Of a stretch of 64,000 nucleotides of DNA, positions 17,769-27,180 are shown piece by piece. The translations under genes and the position numbers were made by a program. The number at the start of each line of letters is the position of its first letter. Within the stretch, counting starts at the first letter, position 1. The DNA comes from Ancylothrix sp. D3o (GTDB taxonomy: Bacteria; Cyanobacteriota; Cyanobacteriia; Cyanobacteriales; Oscillatoriaceae): the NCBI RefSeq assembly GCF_025370775.1, contig NZ_JAMXEX010000001.1:186001-250000 (forward strand). The letters are read 5' to 3'. Under the pieces are notes generated by a model that saw only the letters and a program-made list of their open reading frames with translations, was not told the origin of the DNA and did no database searches.

Positions 17769-19649
17769 CTAGGGATGAAAATAATTGTAGATTTCCTGTG
17801 CTAAATGCGGCCCAATTCCGGGTGCTTCTGACAACTGTGCCGGTGTTGCTATGCGAATATAATCAATAGATCTGAAATGCGCTAAAAGTTCTTTTTGCCG
17901 CTTAAAACCTAACCCCGGAATTTCATCTAAACGAGAACGTTTCATCTTTTCGCTGCGTTGTTGCCGGTGGAACGTTACAGCAAACCGGTGTGCCTCATCC
18001 CGAAGCCGGCGTAATAACTGTACTCCTGGCTGTTCTGCATTTGTTTCCAGAGGAAAAGATTCCCCTGGTAAAAAGATTTCTTCCCGTTGTTTTGCCAAAC
18101 TGACTACCCGCAAATCTTCCAACAAGTTCATATTTTGCAAAACAGCAACTACAGAAGATAATTGACCTTTTCCACCATCAATCATTACCAAATCTGGCCA
18201 GTCTGGATTGCCGGTTCGCTGCAAATTTGGGTCTTCCAAATACTTACGAAACCGGCGCCCAATAACTTCTGCTAAACTTGCAAAATCATCGGAATGTCCG
18301 CTAGTAACATTAGGGTTTTTAATCTTGTAATGACGGTAATGTTGTTTAGCCGGCAACCCATCAATAAAAACCACCTGAGAAGCCACAGCATTTGAGCCTT
18401 GAACATGAGAAATATCATAACCTTCTATCCGATGCGGCACATCTGGTAAATCCAAAATATCCGCCAAATCTTGCATCGCTTCGTTATTGCGATCCCCCTG
18501 CTTTTTCATCCGTTCAAGCTCATATTCCGCATTGCGCTCAACCATCTCAATTAACTCAGCTTTGAGTTGTCGTTGCGGCGCAACAACGGTTACTTTTCTC
18601 CCCTTTTGTTCACTTAACCAACTCTCCAACATTTCGCTATCGGGTAACTCATATTGCACCAAAATTTCTGTCGGAATTTCCACCGGCTCAACAGTTTGAT
18701 AATGTTCTTCTAAAACCCGCTGTAAAATCGCCCCTGGTTCAGCCTTTCCCGAAGGAACCTCAGCCACAAACCCCAACCGGCCAACTAATTGACCGGCCCG
18801 AATTTGGAACAATTGCACACAAGCAATTTCGCCATTTGTAGCCAAAGCCAACGCATCCCGCGAAACGGTATCATTCGGCAAAGAAACTTTTTGATCAGCA
18901 TTCAGCGACTTTAAGCTATTAATTTGATCTCGAATTTTCGCCGCCTTCTCAAAATTCAAATTTTCCGCAGCCTCTTCCATTTGGGCGTTTAAAATTTCCA
19001 CCAATTCCTGAGAGCGTCCTTGAAAAATCATCGCCACTTTTTGCACTGTTTTATGGTAGTCTTCCGGCGAAACCAACAATTGACAAACCCCCGGACACCG
19101 GCCAATGTCATAATTTAAACAAGGCCGGTCTTTAAACAGAGGTTGAGGGCGTTGTCTGAGGGGAAAAATCCGCTTGATAATATGCAGCGTCGTCCGCAAA
19201 GCCCGCACATCCGTATAAGGGCCATAATAGCGGTCTTTTTTATTGCCGGCACGACGCTTGCGAGTAATAAAAATTCGCGGATAATTTTCCGACCAAGTAA
19301 TACACAAATAAGGATATTTTTTATCATCCTTGAGAAGCACATTAAAATAAGGTTGATGCTGCTTAACAAGATTCGCTTCCAGCGCCAAAGCTTCCGTTTC
19401 CGTATCCGTCACAATAAACTCAATTTCTGCGACTTGTTGCACCATCATCGCAATGCGATCACTCAAACGTTGCGACTCTCGAAAATAGGAACGTACACGC
19501 GAACGCAGCTTTTTAGACTTACCAATGTAAAGGATGCGCTCATTTCCATCCCGCATCAAATAAACCCCAGGTTCGGCGGGAATTTCCTTAAGCCGACTTT
19601 CCAACCTTTCAGGATCTTTAACCAAAGTCAGAATTTTAATTAATGGCAT
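17769..19649 (-). CDS. uvrC: Excinuclease ABC subunit C
   Basis: A 626-residue nucleotide excision repair nuclease. In order: GIY-YIG nuclease ([21 protein letters not shown]), a Cys-containing segment (CPGVCQ), UVR domain ([14 protein letters not shown]), the UvrC RNase H-like nuclease with [13 protein letters not shown] and [11 protein letters not shown], and a C-terminal helix-hairpin-helix pair ([25 protein letters not shown]). It makes the 3' and 5' incisions around UvrAB-marked lesions. The ATG at 19649 (MPLIKIL) is preferred to 19664. Confidence 0.96.
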   Translation of the reverse strand: MPLIKILTLVKDPERLESRLKEIPAEPGVYLMRDGNERILYIGKSKKLRSRVRSYFRESQRLSDRIAMMVQQVAEIEFIVTDTETEALALEANLVKQHQPYFNVLLKDDKKYPYLCITWSENYPRIFITRKRRAGNKKDRYYGPYTDVRALRTTLHIIKRIFPLRQRPQPLFKDRPCLNYDIGRCPGVCQLLVSPEDYHKTVQKVAMIFQGRSQELVEILNAQMEEAAENLNFEKAAKIRDQINSLKSLNADQKVSLPNDTVSRDALALATNGEIACVQLFQIRAGQLVGRLGFVAEVPSGKAEPGAILQRVLEEHYQTVEPVEIPTEILVQYELPDSEMLESWLSEQKGRKVTVVAPQRQLKAELIEMVERNAEYELERMKKQGDRNNEAMQDLADILDLPDVPHRIEGYDISHVQGSNAVASQVVFIDGLPAKQHYRHYKIKNPNVTSGHSDDFASLAEVIGRRFRKYLEDPNLQRTGNPDWPDLVMIDGGKGQLSSVVAVLQNMNLLEDLRVVSLAKQREEIFLPGESFPLETNAEQPGVQLLRRLRDEAHRFAVTFHRQQRSEKMKRSRLDEIPGLGFKRQKELLAHFRSIDYIRIATPAQLSEAPGIGPHLAQEIYNYFHP

Positions 19650-19767
19650 TACAAATAAAAACAAAAAGGTAAAATTTCAAAAGTGCCGGCATCCCATCGG
19701 ATACTAATCTTATTTTACCTTCTCCACCAAAAAATCGCAAAACGCAGTAGTAAACAACCATCCCACA

Positions 19768-19804
19768 TCTGCATTTATCTGCGTTTATCTGCTATAGGAT
19801 GCGG
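19768..19804. repeat. Short dispersed repeat, CGCAGAT family
   Basis: The segment contains GCATTTATCTGCGTTTATC, the reverse complement of the repeat at 8959-8990. It lies between uvrC and the SnoaL-like gene. Confidence 0.55.
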
Positions 19805-19834
19805 TTAAAAAACCTCCCAACCAGCCAACACAAA

Positions 19835-20236
19835 CTACCCAGCAAACAAAACACGAGCCGGCACCCGATCAGAAAACTCGCGGAACCGCGTAATTTTGCC
19901 ATCTTTTAGCGTCCAAACCATCACCCAATCATTCTCATAAATCATGCCGCTGAAAGGCGTTTGCATACGATTAAACCCCAAAACAACCACCTGATCGCCG
20001 GCATCAATAAACTCTCTAACTTCCAAATGCTCAACTTTTTCTGCTGCAAACATAGCACCAAAAAACTCTTCCACCCTCCGCCGGCCTTCCCACCGGCCAG
20101 TAGACGGTATCATCTCGCGCTTAAACGCCGTTTCCCACTGCACATTTTCGGCCAGCCTACTTAAAATACCCGATAAATCTCCGCGTCGAAACGCTGCGTA
20201 AATATCCTGCACCACTTTTAAGTTTTGATCGCTCAT
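19835..20236 (-). CDS. SnoaL/NTF2-like protein (ketosteroid isomerase-type fold)
   Basis: A 133-residue protein with the family pattern NLKVVQDIYAAFRRGDLSGILSRLAENVQWE, followed by RVEEFFGAMFAAEKVEHLEVREF and WTLKDGKITRFREFSD. This is the NTF2-like alpha+beta cone, used by many small-molecule isomerases, hydrolases and binding proteins. The substrate cannot be told. The ATG at 20236 has GAAGG in place; the frame is open further upstream to 20338 but is less plausible. Confidence 0.75.
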   Translation of the reverse strand: MSDQNLKVVQDIYAAFRRGDLSGILSRLAENVQWETAFKREMIPSTGRWEGRRRVEEFFGAMFAAEKVEHLEVREFIDAGDQVVVLGFNRMQTPFSGMIYENDWVMVWTLKDGKITRFREFSDRVPARVLFAG

Positions 20237-20353
20237 AACACCTTCTTTTGAACCTTTATCCTCAATGTAACAACTTTTGGGGATTACAAAAGCCTCTTTT
20301 GGCGCCAAAATAATAAAGAAAACCCTAAAAATTTTCATTTAAGGAGTACAACC

Positions 20354-22162
20354 TTGGCTCAGATCACGGCTCAACTCGACACACCGCAACAATGGGACTT
20401 ATCCGATCTTTACACTAGCTTTGACGATCCTAACCTCAACCAAGACTTACAAACTCTGCAACAAACCGCCGCACAGTTTCGAGAAAACTATCGCGGTAAA
20501 GTAGCAGAACTCCGACCGGAAGAAGTCGCTAGTTGCTTAAAACAACTAGAACTAATTGCCGAAAAATCCGGCTATCTTTATGCCTTTCCTTCCCTTGTGT
20601 TTTCTGCGGACACTCGCAACAGCGAGGCGAAACAATACCTCGATAAAGTCATGGAAGCACTGACTTTAATCGAAAATCAGTTGCTGTTTTTTGACTTAGA
20701 ACTCAAAGAGCTAAATGCGGAACAATTTGCGGAATTACAAAACTCACCGGCCCTCGCCAACTATGGACATTATTTGCATCGCATCGCTGAATTTCGCCCG
20801 CACAAACTCTTAGAAGAAGTAGAACAAACTCGCAACCAAGATAACCTCACCGGCAGACAAGCGTTTATAGAATTACGCACAATTCATTTAGGTGAACAAG
20901 AATACGAGCCGGTGACTACTCCTGACGGCCAAACGATTAGCGAAGAAGCTCAACTCAGCGCTTTATTATTTCAACCAAATGCAGAGTTACGCTATCAAGC
21001 ATACCAGTCTGTGAGAAAAGTTGTAAAACAGCACAACTCTCTCTACGCCTACATTCTTAACAACGTTGCTCAAGATCATCGCATCGAAAATCAAATGCGT
21101 GGCTATGCTTCCACGTTGCAAAAACAGTTATTAATTGATGAAGTTTACGAGCCGGTTTTTCGGGCAATTATGGACGGCACCGGCTCGCGGTTTGACTTGT
21201 TCCAACGTTATTATCAACTCAAAGGAAAATACCTCGGTCAAAAAATCCGTATTTGCGATGTTTATGCACCTTGGACAACTGGGGAGGAATCGGCATTACC
21301 GAGTATTAATTATCAAGCTGGTGTAGAAACCTTACTTGCAGCCATTGAGGAATTTGATATAAATTATGCTCGTCGCGCCGAAGAATTTTTTGTAAAAAAT
21401 TGGGTAGATGCAAAAGTACGCCCTGGAAAACGTGGCGGTGCATTTTGTTCCTACACGCACGGTAAGCATAGCTATCTCCTACTTTCCTATACCGAGGATT
21501 ACAATTCATTGTTTACCCTCGCTCACGAAATGGGTCACGGTTTACATTTTGCTTGGATTGGCGATAAGCAATCTTATTTTAATAGCAATCCGCCCCTAGT
21601 TTTAGCAGAAATTGCCTCTACCTTTAATGAATTACTGTTGCTCGATTACCTGCTGAAACAAGCTGAGGGCAATAAAACTCTAAGCAAAGCTTTGTTAACT
21701 CGGCAATTAGAAGACCAGTTTAGTTTGCTTTTTCGTCAAAGCACAATTAGCCGGCTTGAATTGGCAATTCACGAACGCGCCGAACAAGGAAGTTTTGACC
21801 GCAACTGGGTAAATGAAAAATGGATGGAACTGTATCAAAATCTCTGTGGCGATGCCGTAAAATTGTTGAGCGAACATCAGTATGATTGGGCAAGAATTGC
21901 TCACATTTTCTTTAAACCTTTCTATTGCTATCAATACACAGCCTCAAATATTGTCAGCTTGGCTTGCTATCAAAAATATCAAGAAACCGGCAAAGAATTT
22001 ATCCCCGGTTATATGAAATTATTGGGGGCCGGTGGTAGCCTTAATCAGGTGGAAGCTTTGCGCCAGTATGTAGGCGTAGATTTAGAAGATCCCCAAACGA
22101 TTCAATCGGCGTTGAGTTACATTGAAAAACTCTTAGACCAGTTGGAAGCGACGCTTTTTTAA
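20354..22162 (+). CDS. pepF: M3 family metallopeptidase, oligoendopeptidase F-like
   Basis: A 602-residue zinc peptidase that cleaves oligopeptides in the cytosol. The zinc motif HEMGHGLHF (about residue 390) and the downstream glutamate in VLAEIASTFNELLL are intact, as is the C-terminal YCYQYTASN region. The start is TTG at 20354, directed by AAGGAG 9 bases upstream; no in-frame ATG is near. It is divergent from the SnoaL-like gene. Confidence 0.9.
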   Translation: MAQITAQLDTPQQWDLSDLYTSFDDPNLNQDLQTLQQTAAQFRENYRGKVAELRPEEVASCLKQLELIAEKSGYLYAFPSLVFSADTRNSEAKQYLDKVMEALTLIENQLLFFDLELKELNAEQFAELQNSPALANYGHYLHRIAEFRPHKLLEEVEQTRNQDNLTGRQAFIELRTIHLGEQEYEPVTTPDGQTISEEAQLSALLFQPNAELRYQAYQSVRKVVKQHNSLYAYILNNVAQDHRIENQMRGYASTLQKQLLIDEVYEPVFRAIMDGTGSRFDLFQRYYQLKGKYLGQKIRICDVYAPWTTGEESALPSINYQAGVETLLAAIEEFDINYARRAEEFFVKNWVDAKVRPGKRGGAFCSYTHGKHSYLLLSYTEDYNSLFTLAHEMGHGLHFAWIGDKQSYFNSNPPLVLAEIASTFNELLLLDYLLKQAEGNKTLSKALLTRQLEDQFSLLFRQSTISRLELAIHERAEQGSFDRNWVNEKWMELYQNLCGDAVKLLSEHQYDWARIAHIFFKPFYCYQYTASNIVSLACYQKYQETGKEFIPGYMKLLGAGGSLNQVEALRQYVGVDLEDPQTIQSALSYIEKLLDQLEATLF

Positions 22163-22184
22163 GGCGAACGTTGAAAATGACTTT

Positions 22185-22217
22185 AAAAACCCGGTTTCTT
22201 TAAGCTACCGGGTTTTT
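22185..22217 (+). terminator. Intrinsic terminator after the M3 peptidase
   Basis: AAAAACCCGGT pairs with ACCGGGTTTTT followed by Ts; the same hairpin type follows nadK and the Ro60-like gene. Confidence 0.85.
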
Positions 22218-22336
22218 ATTCTGCTATAAAAACTTTTTTTGCCTCGCCAAATTTTAGCGCCACAAAATCAGAACTTAAGAAGGTATTAAAACCAAACCAA
22301 AAATCACCGTATTGGCAATTAAAATCACTCGTGGCA

Positions 22337-23518
22337 TTATTCTCTACCCGATGACTTTAAAAACTCAGCAATTCTTGACACAGCCTTTTCTAAAATTCGC
22401 GGTTCGTGAACCAAAGCAAACCGCACATAACCTTCCCCCGCCTTACCAAAACCGCTACCCGGAGAGACAGCAACCCCTGTTTTCTCCACCAATTTCTGAC
22501 AAAAACCCATCGAATCTTTTGCCCAATTGTCCGGTAATTTTGCCCAAACATACATCGTCGCCACCGGCATTTCCACCGGCCAGCCAACATCATTAAGTGC
22601 CTTAATAAAAGCATCCCGCCGTTGACGAAACACAGACATTGTGGCTGTAACACCTTCTTGAGGGCCGGTTAAAGCCGCAATAGCGCCATTTAAAATCCCC
22701 TTATACTGATTAAAATCAACCGCCGCCTTCACCTGACGCAAAGCCCGAATTAATTCAGCATTTCCAATCGCATAACCAATCCGAAAACCGCCCATATTAT
22801 ACGACTTAGAAAGCGTAAAAAACTCAATCGAAACACTTTTTTCGCGGTCAGCTTGCAAAACAGAAGGCGGTTTTTCCCCATCAAAAACCATATCCACATA
22901 AGGAAAATCATGCACCAAAACCAAATCATGCTGCCGGCAAAAATCCACCGCCTTTTCAAAAAAAGAAAGTGGCGCTATCGCAGAAGTAGGATTATGAGGA
23001 TAACTCAACACCATCATTTTTGCTTGTTCCAAAACATGAACCGGCACCTCTTCAAACACCGGCAAAAACCCATTTTCCGCCCGTAACTCCATCGGATAAA
23101 TTTGCCCGCCAGCCAAATAAACCCCCCCAGCATGGGAAGGATAACCAGGATCTAAAAGTAATGCAAAATCACCCGGATTCAAAACCGCCAAAGGTAAATG
23201 AGCCGTACCTTCCTGCGAACCAATTAAAGTTAAAACTTCCGTTTCCGCATCAACCGGCACACCAAATCTTTCTTCATACCAAACAGCCACCGCCTTGCGG
23301 AAATCTCTCGTCCCATTAAAAAGTAAATATTGGTGAGTTTGTTGGTCATGCAAAGACTCAGAAATCGCCGCTAAAATATGCTCAGCAGCCGGTTGATCCG
23401 AAGACCCCAAAGACAAATCAATCACTTCTAAACCGGCAGCCAAAGCCTTAGCCTTTGCCCGATCCATATCAGCAAAAACATTAGCTTGTAAAGGCTCTAA
23501 ACGTTTAGCAAATCTCAT
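22337..23518 (-). CDS. Class I/II PLP-dependent aminotransferase (LL-diaminopimelate/succinyldiaminopimelate aminotransferase-like)
   Basis: A 393-residue fold-type I aminotransferase. The PLP lysine lies in LSKSYNMGGFRIG, the phosphate/ring contacts are in GSQEGTAHL, YPHNPTSA and DFPYVDM, and the substrate-carboxylate Arg is in GYVRFALVHEP. The start LPLQANVFADMDRAKAKA and overall style resemble cyanobacterial aminotransferases annotated for LL-DAP or for succinyl-DAP; exact substrate is unclear. Start ATG at 23518. Confidence 0.82.
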   Translation of the reverse strand: MRFAKRLEPLQANVFADMDRAKAKALAAGLEVIDLSLGSSDQPAAEHILAAISESLHDQQTHQYLLFNGTRDFRKAVAVWYEERFGVPVDAETEVLTLIGSQEGTAHLPLAVLNPGDFALLLDPGYPSHAGGVYLAGGQIYPMELRAENGFLPVFEEVPVHVLEQAKMMVLSYPHNPTSAIAPLSFFEKAVDFCRQHDLVLVHDFPYVDMVFDGEKPPSVLQADREKSVSIEFFTLSKSYNMGGFRIGYAIGNAELIRALRQVKAAVDFNQYKGILNGAIAALTGPQEGVTATMSVFRQRRDAFIKALNDVGWPVEMPVATMYVWAKLPDNWAKDSMGFCQKLVEKTGVAVSPGSGFGKAGEGYVRFALVHEPRILEKAVSRIAEFLKSSGRE

Positions 23519-23586
23519 AATTACCAAGCCAAAAAACTACAAAAATAAAACTTACAACCAACCTCAGATTAAAACAATAAAATTAT

Positions 23587-23680
23587 CTGCGTGCATTTGC
23601 GTTTATCTGTGGTTAAATAAAAACCGCTTGTTTATAAGTTTAATTTTAAACCGCAGATGAACGCAGATTAACGCAGATAA
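23587..23680. repeat. Paired, oppositely oriented CGCAGAT-family repeats
   Basis: One copy reads as ATCTGCGTGCATTTGCG (23584 on) and a second as ACCGCAGATGAACGCAG (about 23650 on). The two face each other and could fold into a long hairpin between the aminotransferase and thioredoxin genes. Confidence 0.6.
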
Positions 23681-23713
23681 GTTATCGGTGGGATGCAAGG
23701 GGTTTAATGGGTG

Positions 23714-24040
23714 TTACAGGAGGGGTTCTATTAAATCGGCTAATTTTTGTTTGGTGATGGCGCCCTCATAGGAGAGGATTACTTGATTGCCCTTAAGCAA
23801 ACGCAAGGCAGGTACACCCTCAATCTGGTATTCTTTTACGCTATTGGGGTTGGGATCTACTTCCATTTTGACAACTTTGAGGCGATCACCGTAGGTTTCA
23901 GCCACCCAGTTTATGGAGGGAGACACCAACCGGCAAGGCCCACACCAATCAGCCCAAAAATAGACTAACACCGGTTTTGTGGCGTTAACGACTTCTGTTT
24001 GAAATTCTCCATCATTGATGACCAGGACGCTGCTACTCAT
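23714..24040 (-). CDS. Thioredoxin-family protein
   Basis: A 108-residue single thioredoxin domain with the redox motif WADWCGPCR (about residues 31-39), the cis-Pro in EGVPALRLLKG and the usual beta-alpha pattern. It reduces protein disulfides in the cytosol. The N-terminus (SSSVLVINDGEFQTEV) fits one of the minor cyanobacterial thioredoxins rather than TrxA; subtype not certain. Monocistronic. Confidence 0.88.
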   Translation of the reverse strand: MSSSVLVINDGEFQTEVVNATKPVLVYFWADWCGPCRLVSPSINWVAETYGDRLKVVKMEVDPNPNSVKEYQIEGVPALRLLKGNQVILSYEGAITKQKLADLIEPLL

Positions 24041-24243
24041 AGATTCTCGTTTCTAACTTCGCATCGATTGTTACAATTTGTTATCTTATTTTCAGGCTTT
24101 TTGCGTCCCCAATGCAAATTAATAAAGTCATCAGATTATTAATTTTTGCACCGGCCCGTCAATTATTAAGTTTTGTAAAAATTTTTGCCATTTCTCAAAA
24201 AATATGTTAAGGAAACGGCGCTTACCGTTTCCCTAAAAAAAGC

Positions 24244-25029
24244 CTAGGCTTCGTTATTGAGTTGTTTACGCAACTGTTCGAGCTCATCATCAACCGCCGA
24301 AGCTGGTTTATTAGGAGTGCCGGTAGGTTGAGCAGTGCCCGGTAAAGCCGTAGTGGCGCCGGTGGAGCCACCCAGAGCCATATTAGCCTTCAAAGAGGCC
24401 AACTCATCATCAACATCATGGCCAGACTCAAGCAGCTTAAACTGTTCATCGAGACTAGAACCACCCAACTCAGCAGCCGCCTGAGAGCGAGCCTCAAGTT
24501 GCAAAACCTTTTCTTCCATGCGGTCAAACGCACCCATAGCACTGCCGGTGCCCAAATTGCCTATCGTATTTTGCAATTGCTCATTAGCCTTAGCAGCTTG
24601 AGCGCGTGCTTTGAGCATATTTTTCTTAGTTTTCGCCTCAGAAATCTTACTTTCTAGGGCAATTAAATTACGTTTGAGCGTATCCACCTGGCCTAATTGC
24701 TGGTCTAAACTCGCCTTGAGAGTACCAGCAGTTTCGGCATGAGTTTTTTTGCGAACCAAAGCCTCACGGGCCAAATTTTCATCACCCTTTTGGAGAGCCA
24801 GTTGAGCACGTTGCTGCCAAGTATTAGATTGAGACTCGGCTTGATTATATTGTTGCTCAGTGCGTTTTTGCGTAGCGATAGCAGTAGCCACCGCTTGACG
24901 CAACTGCACCAAGTCCTCCTGCATATCAATAATGGCCTGCTCTAAAATTTTCTCCGGGTCTTCCGCCTTGCTGACCATATCATTGACATTGGCCCGGATC
25001 ACTCTGCTAATGCGGTCGAACAATCCCAT
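24244..25029 (-). CDS. vipp1: VIPP1/IM30, membrane-associated ESCRT-III-like protein
   Basis: A 261-residue PspA/IM30 protein, mostly coiled coil, starting with the amphipathic membrane-binding helix MGLFDRISRVIRANVNDMVS. A linker and an extra C-terminal helix (VDDELEQLRKQLNNEA), absent from PspA, mark it as VIPP1. It forms large rings and rods at the thylakoid/plasma membrane for membrane biogenesis and repair. It lies downstream of a PspA paralogue on the same strand with a 200-base gap. Confidence 0.92.
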   Translation of the reverse strand: MGLFDRISRVIRANVNDMVSKAEDPEKILEQAIIDMQEDLVQLRQAVATAIATQKRTEQQYNQAESQSNTWQQRAQLALQKGDENLAREALVRKKTHAETAGTLKASLDQQLGQVDTLKRNLIALESKISEAKTKKNMLKARAQAAKANEQLQNTIGNLGTGSAMGAFDRMEEKVLQLEARSQAAAELGGSSLDEQFKLLESGHDVDDELASLKANMALGGSTGATTALPGTAQPTGTPNKPASAVDDELEQLRKQLNNEA

Positions 25030-25229
25030 AACTCTATCTTTCCTATAAAGGGGTTTGCGAGGATTCGCGGCTACTGGCAGCAGGCACCGGCAATATTATT
25101 CAATACACCGGATCGCATCATTGCCGTCAGTCCGCAACAACTGATTTCAACTTAACATTTTGTTTAAGTTAGTGCGTTGGCTTTGGCTGTCGTCATTTTA
25201 GGCTATAAAAGCACACCCATGAGAAAACC

Positions 25230-25922
25230 TCAAACAGTAGGAGGCAGCTTTTGGGGCTGAGAACTTTTCAGCATTTGGCCTTTCAACTCAGCCAGTTGAG
25301 CATCTACATCACTGGAAGCTTCAAGAGAAGCAAATTGTTTTTCCATAGTATCCTCACCGAGATCAGCAATTGCTTGGGAACGAGCCTCAAGTTGCAAGAC
25401 CTTTTCTTCCATACGCTCAAAAGCATTAACCGTACCGCCGGCAGTGATTTGGCCCACCAATTCGTTTAACTTTTCCGAGGCGATAGCAGAACGAGCGCGA
25501 GCAATATACATATCTTTTTTGGTTTTAGCATCAGCAATTTTGCTTTCCAGCAGGCGCATATTTTGCTTTAGCTGGTTGACAATCACACTTTGCTGATCGA
25601 TTTGCCCCGCAAGAGCTTGTGCCGTTTCTTGGTAAGTTTTGCGGCGGCTGAGAGCTTCTCTTGCCAGGTGTTCATCACCTTTTTGGAGAGCCAGTTGAGC
25701 GCGGCGATACCATTCTTCGGCAGTCGATTGAGTTTGAGTGTATTGACGTTCGGTGCGTTTTTGGCTGGCGATGGCACCGGCCACAGCTTGCCGCAATTGT
25801 ACCAAGTCTTCTTGCAGATCCATAACAGCCTGTTCGAGTATTTTTTCTGGGTCTTCAGCAGCGCTAACCAGACTGTTAAAATTAGCGCGAATCACCCGCA
25901 CGATTCGGTCAAATAACCCCAT
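25230..25922 (-). CDS. pspA: Phage shock protein A (PspA) homologue
   Basis: The 230-residue paralogue of the next gene shares the N-terminal helix MGLFDRIVRVIRANFNSLVS and coiled-coil core (KILEQAVMDLQEDLVQLRQAVA). It lacks the VIPP1 C-terminal helix, ending SSQPQKLPPTV. PspA maintains membrane integrity under stress. The arrangement pspA then vipp1 is the expected duplication seen in many cyanobacteria. Start ATG at 25922. Confidence 0.9.
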   Translation of the reverse strand: MGLFDRIVRVIRANFNSLVSAAEDPEKILEQAVMDLQEDLVQLRQAVAGAIASQKRTERQYTQTQSTAEEWYRRAQLALQKGDEHLAREALSRRKTYQETAQALAGQIDQQSVIVNQLKQNMRLLESKIADAKTKKDMYIARARSAIASEKLNELVGQITAGGTVNAFERMEEKVLQLEARSQAIADLGEDTMEKQFASLEASSDVDAQLAELKGQMLKSSQPQKLPPTV

Positions 25923-26140
25923 AAATCCAATCTCCCAACCTGCTTATGTTTAGTCTACCTATTTTGATGCGAGATTAAAAAACGGGCCTTGATTGGCCAG
26001 TTCAAGTTTTAAAGTTCTACCTTCTTGCAAACCTCTTTTTCAATTGCTGCCATTTCTCTCTCTAGGTGAGGGGGGCGCGCCGTGTCTAGTCTGGATGATT
26101 CGGTTAAACTTGATTTGATTGTCTTGGAGTAAAGCCGGTG

Positions 26141-26392
26141 CTATCGTGGTATCAACTTTTCCCCAGCAATCCACCCCCAAAGCGGCGGGCTTAAATCTGC
26201 ATTTTCTTTTTTGCTTTGAGAGCGTTGTACTCGTTTCCGTGCAACCTCTGGGAATTGCCACGCTAAATCTTGACGTAGCCGGTGTTTTTGTTCTTGGCTT
26301 AGTTTAGCTTTTCTTGGCTTTTTAGAAGGTGTTAGGCTGTTAGCCTGATAGCGATTGATAGCTTGATAGTATTTGTCTGCTATAAGCTGTAG
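26141..26392 (-). pseudogene. Broken reading frame, unrecognised protein remnant
   Basis: The minus-strand translation runs LQLIADKYYQAINRYQ, then KKPRKAKLSQEQKHRLRQDLAW, QFPEVARKRVQRSQSKKEN and PLWGWIAGEKLIPR-stop. The composition and helix-like pattern look like real protein. There is no start codon: an in-frame TAG precedes it, and the same frame continues upstream (KLDDFKIFKQSGIYAKQ). This suggests a gene interrupted by a nonsense codon. Family not recognised. Confidence 0.35.
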
Positions 26393-26492
26393 CTACTGTT
26401 TGGCATAAATTCCGCTTTGTTTAAAAATTTTAAAATCATCCAGTTTACATCCTAATTTTTGATAAAAAACCCTCCAACCCACAAAACTTGAA

Positions 26493-26633
26493 TTGACAGA
26501 CAAAATCATCAAACAGATAAACACCCTCGACAATTTATATTGTCTTGATTTGATTAGGCGAACGATTAAAGCAGAAATTGTCATTAAGTCTGATTGGCTA
26601 GATTCTGATCAGTTATTCAACGATTTAGAGTGA
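26493..26633 (+). CDS. Possible small protein or fragment (46 aa)
   Basis: From a TTG the frame reads MTDKIIKQINTLDNLYCLDL, then IRRTIKAEIVIKSDWLDSDQ and LFNDLE. It is helix-like and well balanced, but no ribosome binding site is obvious and it may be the tail of a decayed gene. It overlaps the upstream continuation of the minus-strand remnant. Confidence 0.3.
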   Translation: MTDKIIKQINTLDNLYCLDLIRRTIKAEIVIKSDWLDSDQLFNDLE

Positions 26634-26845
26634 GCATTGGTTGACATCTCGACCTTGGGGAGAATCTATTGGCTCACCGGCACCCGTAGAGCAAACTTTT
26701 GTTCTTGTTGGGGATTTCTTTTAGCAAAAAGGATAAAAAGTTGGGTGGTTGATGTGGTAAGTTGTGGTAAACTACCGATACGGTGAACGCTGGGCTATGC
26801 TTAAACTTGATTGGGGTTCAATTTTTTTGAGGTAAATCAGCTTTG

Positions 26846-27127
26846 ATGGAACCGATTCCCCTTCCTTCTCATATTCATTACGAACTGCTACTACAATTGC
26901 TAGAGCGTCAGACGATTTTTGCAGTGTCGCAAAAGCCATCGCAGCGAGAGCAAGTACAGCAGTTAATCGCAACACTCCGCAAAGCTTTGGCGCAACAAAA
27001 GCACTTAGAAGAAAGCTGTGAGCGAGAAAATCTGCCGGTAGAGTACCGTTGGTCACTTAATGAAGGTAATGGAAAGTCTGGTTCTTCTTTGAATTCCCCA
27101 AATGTGCACCCAACACCGCCGGTGTGA
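26846..27127 (+). CDS. Conserved cyanobacterial small protein (DUF5340-like)
   Basis: A 93-residue helical protein, MEPIPLPSHIHYELLLQLLE onward, with QREQVQQLIATLRKALAQQK and a Ser/Pro/Asn-rich tail. I recall near-identical N-termini in many cyanobacterial genomes, probably DUF5340; function unknown. GAGG precedes the ATG. It lies 53 bases upstream of the class V aminotransferase gene, possibly co-transcribed. Confidence 0.65.
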   Translation: MEPIPLPSHIHYELLLQLLERQTIFAVSQKPSQREQVQQLIATLRKALAQQKHLEESCERENLPVEYRWSLNEGNGKSGSSLNSPNVHPTPPV

Positions 27128-27180
27128 AAAAATGTCAATTGACAGCAAACAAGTAAGAATTTTCTGAGAAAAAACGGATC

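Larger units (their letters stand above)
25923..26845. other. Gene-poor region with degraded coding remnants
   Basis: About 920 bases without an intact gene of normal size. It contains a broken minus-strand reading frame (26141-26392) and a short plus-strand frame (26493-26633), listed separately. The rest shows nothing I can name. Confidence 0.5.
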
